A stretch of 64,000 bases of DNA from JAJTFA01 sp051715425 (GTDB lineage Bacteria; Bacteroidota; Bacteroidia; UKL13-3), in assembly GCA_051715425.1 (NCBI GenBank), contig JBPXJS010000041.1, positions 372,001 to 436,000 on the forward strand, in the 5' to 3' direction. Below are positions 61,758-64,000 of the stretch, in pieces. The translations under genes were made by a program, and so were the position numbers. A model generated the notes under the pieces. That model searched no databases, was not told the DNA's origin, and was given only the letters and a program-made list of their open reading frames with translations. Each line of letters opens with the position of its first letter. Position 1 is the first letter of the stretch.

Positions 61758-63620
61758 CTACTCAACAATAAATTTCACTTTTTCACCTGAGGTATTCATT
61801 ATAAAGTACATTCCTGATGAAAGATCACTGATATCAACGCGTTCCACATCTCTCAATACTTTTACGCGCTCGCCTTTTACATTATAAATGGCTACATCAC
61901 TTATTTTATTAAGAGATAATTCGCGCGCCACCGGATTTGGCCAGATGTGAAAAGCATCCTTTTCCAACTTATTTACCTCACCGGTTGAAGTTGGGAAAGA
62001 ACCGTCAAAACCAGTGATGGCGTATGTAAGTGAATTGTTATACGGGAACACATTTCCTGCATCCGGATGCTGAGAATTTAAGAGCATGGTTTTGCTGTCT
62101 ATCATAGCAGCACCGGTAATTTCTGCACCCGGAGCACAGGCTGTAATTCTGATCAGGTTGTTAAACGTTGGATTAGATATGCTCATATCCAATAAATACG
62201 TTTCACAGGTTGTTTTAGTAAGACCTGCCGGCATCCTGTTCCAGTTTATTCCATTTAAATCTTCCTGAATAATCATATACGATTTGCTGCCTATGGTCAT
62301 AAAATCAACACCATCAGGATTAGACAGATGAATGGCAGGATAAACACCGGCCACATCACCGGTTGCATTAGCACTAAGTGGTCCACCTTCAATATAAGAA
62401 CGAGCTATATCTGTAGCCGGATCAAACTCTATAACCCGTCCGTAATAATCAGCAAATTTTCCTAACCTTACAGAATCTGCTGCCTGTGCATCAGTGCCAG
62501 GAAAATCAACACCATTTACTATTTTATATCTTGTTTTATACCCCTGAACCAAAGGCATTCCCACAACCCCGTTTTTTGCAATTCCGGAGTTATAATTAAA
62601 TGCATCACGACCGGTTTCACAGATATATATTTTACCATTGTGTTGCTGTCCCCATTCTAACCTGTTAAACATGGAAGCACCTCTGCGAACTGCTACTGTA
62701 TTTAAATTTACAAGTGTATCGAGGTTATTTTCAATCGGTATCCATTTGGTTGGTGCATCCTGCTTATAAACGTACATCTGGCCACTGGTAAAATCTCCGG
62801 CAGTTGCTGCTACAAACTTTCCTAAAATACCAGGAGAAGCATCTTCAAAAAGATAAACCGTTTTATTATCAGCCATAATTACACCACCTTCCCATCCGGC
62901 ACGCCCCCAATTGTATTGTTTACGCACAGCCTTGGCCTGTTTGGCATCTACCTCCACCATCCAGTTCAGGTTTTGATAACGTTTTAAGGTTTTACCATTC
63001 ATACCTGGGAAACCAGCAGGTTTTGTTGTTCCAATAATAAAATCACTTGTATCACGGAAACCGTTTCCGCTATTATAAATGGCTGCATTACTTGTTTGCA
63101 TCCATTCTTCTGCTGTCCATATTCTTCCATCTTGTCCGGCTATTCCGCCACAGTTCATACCGGTTTCGCCTACTGTGTTTACGAAATCTATATTAAAAAA
63201 CTTGCCCGTCCTTCCATCGGCAATAGTTTGGGGAACCACCTCCAGCACATCTCCGTTATTTCTTTTCAGTTTAAACATGGTCATTCCTCCGCCATCACCA
63301 AGTTTATCATTTTTCTCAGTCATTTCATGGTTTACCACAACCCATCCAAGTTCACCGTTTGTTGCCTGATTATCTTTCAGAAATGCGATATAGTCATGCC
63401 ATTGTTTGGCAGGAGCCTGTCCGGCTGCATTTCCATATGTAGTTGTTGTTTGAATGGTATCAATACCACCTACAAAAATAACCTGCTGCTTCAAAGGAGA
63501 CTTAGGCATCCAAATTGTTTTTACCGCCCAGGTAGTATCTATGTTTACAGGAAAAGGAATCTGGCCCTTGGCTGAAAATAATGCAACCAGCGCAAATGAG
63601 GAGAGTAATAGTTTTTTCAT
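61758..63620 (-). CDS. PhoX-like (DUF839) secreted phosphatase with T9SS sorting domain
   Basis: This protein of about 620 residues starts MKKLLLSSFALVALFSAKGQ; an upstream ATG at 63644 would add eight residues. The DUF839/PhoX domain shows VVVNHEMTE, GMNCGGIAG, IWTAEEW, GRAGWEGGVIM and YICETGRDAFNYNSG. The T9SS domain at the end has HIWPNPVARELSL, DVAIYNVKGERVKVL and SSGMYFIMN. It is likely a calcium-dependent phosphatase at the cell surface. A related domain is found within the giant protein at 40281. Confidence 0.87.
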   Translation of the reverse strand: MKKLLLSSFALVALFSAKGQIPFPVNIDTTWAVKTIWMPKSPLKQQVIFVGGIDTIQTTTTYGNAAGQAPAKQWHDYIAFLKDNQATNGELGWVVVNHEMTEKNDKLGDGGGMTMFKLKRNNGDVLEVVPQTIADGRTGKFFNIDFVNTVGETGMNCGGIAGQDGRIWTAEEWMQTSNAAIYNSGNGFRDTSDFIIGTTKPAGFPGMNGKTLKRYQNLNWMVEVDAKQAKAVRKQYNWGRAGWEGGVIMADNKTVYLFEDASPGILGKFVAATAGDFTSGQMYVYKQDAPTKWIPIENNLDTLVNLNTVAVRRGASMFNRLEWGQQHNGKIYICETGRDAFNYNSGIAKNGVVGMPLVQGYKTRYKIVNGVDFPGTDAQAADSVRLGKFADYYGRVIEFDPATDIARSYIEGGPLSANATGDVAGVYPAIHLSNPDGVDFMTIGSKSYMIIQEDLNGINWNRMPAGLTKTTCETYLLDMSISNPTFNNLIRITACAPGAEITGAAMIDSKTMLLNSQHPDAGNVFPYNNSLTYAITGFDGSFPTSTGEVNKLEKDAFHIWPNPVARELSLNKISDVAIYNVKGERVKVLRDVERVDISDLSSGMYFIMNTSGEKVKFIVE

Positions 63621-63728
63621 TTCAGTTTGATTTGTTGTCAGCAAATCAACTCTGGCAGTTTTACCACTTCCTTTATTTTGTTTTATTTAATGCTAAAGGA
63701 AATGTTAAGTCAATATCAATCGGCAAAA

Positions 63729-63762
63729 AAAAAGGCAGACCGGATTTGCGGTCTGCCTTTTT
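63729..63762 (-). terminator. Rho-independent terminator of the acyl-CoA dehydrogenase gene
   Basis: A 14-bp stem pairs 63729-63742 with 63749-63762 around a 6-base loop and has A/T runs on both sides, so it terminates on the minus strand 20 bases after the stop at 63782 and could work in both directions. Confidence 0.9.
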
Positions 63763-63781
63763 GGGCAACAGGTATAAGTAT

Positions 63782-64000
63782 TTAAACAAATGCATTTTCA
63801 CCGGTAACATCCATACCGGTAATCAGCAAATGGATATCATGTGTTCCTTCGTAGGTAACAACTGATTCAAGATTCATCATATGACGCATGATGGGATATT
63901 CTCCTGTAATTCCCATACCTCCCAGCATTTGGCGGGCGTTACGGGCTACATCTAATGCCAGTTCCACGTTATTTCTTTTAGCCATGCTTATTTGTGCAGG
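63782..64000 (-). CDS. Glutaryl-CoA dehydrogenase-like acyl-CoA dehydrogenase, C-terminus (5' end outside window)
   Basis: The frame runs off the right edge; 72 codons remain and begin PAQISMAKRNNVE. The end has ARNARQMLGGMGITGEYPIM (the conserved GG-x-G region of the FAD-binding C-terminal helix bundle), VVTYEGTHDIHLLI with the catalytic-face Glu, and GMDVTGENAFV. The overall wording is very close to glutaryl-CoA dehydrogenases, which decarboxylate glutaryl-CoA to crotonyl-CoA in lysine and tryptophan breakdown. Confidence 0.85.
   Translation of the reverse strand, partial: PAQISMAKRNNVELALDVARNARQMLGGMGITGEYPIMRHMMNLESVVTYEGTHDIHLLITGMDVTGENAFV

Overview
The window is a chromosomal segment of a member of the Bacteroidota. 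Supporting signs are secreted proteins with type IX secretion C-terminal sorting domains, a complete alternative complex III operon in the actABCDEF order, Bacteroidota-type promoter elements (TTG-N18-TATATTTG), almost no Shine-Dalgarno sequences, several TTG starts and a low G+C content. I cannot place it below phylum with confidence. I saw no tRNA, rRNA, CRISPR array, insertion sequence or phage gene.

Positions 2-24623 hold a long, tightly packed plus-strand cluster for a surface polysaccharide, and the first gene runs off the left edge. It has six GT4 glycosyltransferases, one GT2, a Wzy/WaaL-like membrane polymerase or ligase, and an unusual number of decorating enzymes: an acyl carrier protein with a hexapeptide acyltransferase and an asparagine-synthase-like amidotransferase; a choline-kinase-like phosphotransferase next to a nucleotidyltransferase/HAD fusion; two GNAT proteins; a deacetylase; two sugar N-formyltransferases; a NodU-type carbamoyltransferase; a PaaK/CapK-like adenylating ligase; a VpsJ-like toroid protein; and a two-part protein related to formyltransferases and to the GINT1 N-terminal propeller. 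A repeat-rich gap separates this from 24808-29625, which has a second deacetylase-like protein and the classic trio of PLP aminotransferase, phosphoglycosyl transferase and 4,6-dehydratase that makes and loads a 4-amino-4,6-dideoxy sugar. No flippase, ABC exporter or Wza/Wzc gene lies in the window.

Positions 29704-38250 are the respiratory alternative complex III operon (quinol oxidation and electron transfer to cytochrome c or an oxidase). It has a promoter in front and a strong bidirectional terminator behind, and no cytochrome oxidase genes follow. Positions 38273-53259 hold mixed genes: a NYN-LOTUS RNA-binding protein, a Reeler-like T9SS protein with a heme motif, a 2091-residue T9SS protein combining a calcineurin-like phosphoesterase with a PhoX-like domain, a leucine-rich repeat protein, DinB, VanW, an alpha-CTD-like protein, an SRPBCC protein, two small secreted proteins and an S9 peptidase. 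A phosphohexomutase follows.

Positions 54929-58405 are an arsenic resistance operon (arsR, arsM, a DinB gene, arsC, acr3) whose operator appears to overlap its own promoter. Reading the other way, 58392-63620 encodes a cytochrome c-fused copper monooxygenase of the PHM type, a MauG-like di-heme peroxidase and a PhoX-like T9SS protein. The right edge cuts a gene whose C-terminus looks like glutaryl-CoA dehydrogenase.
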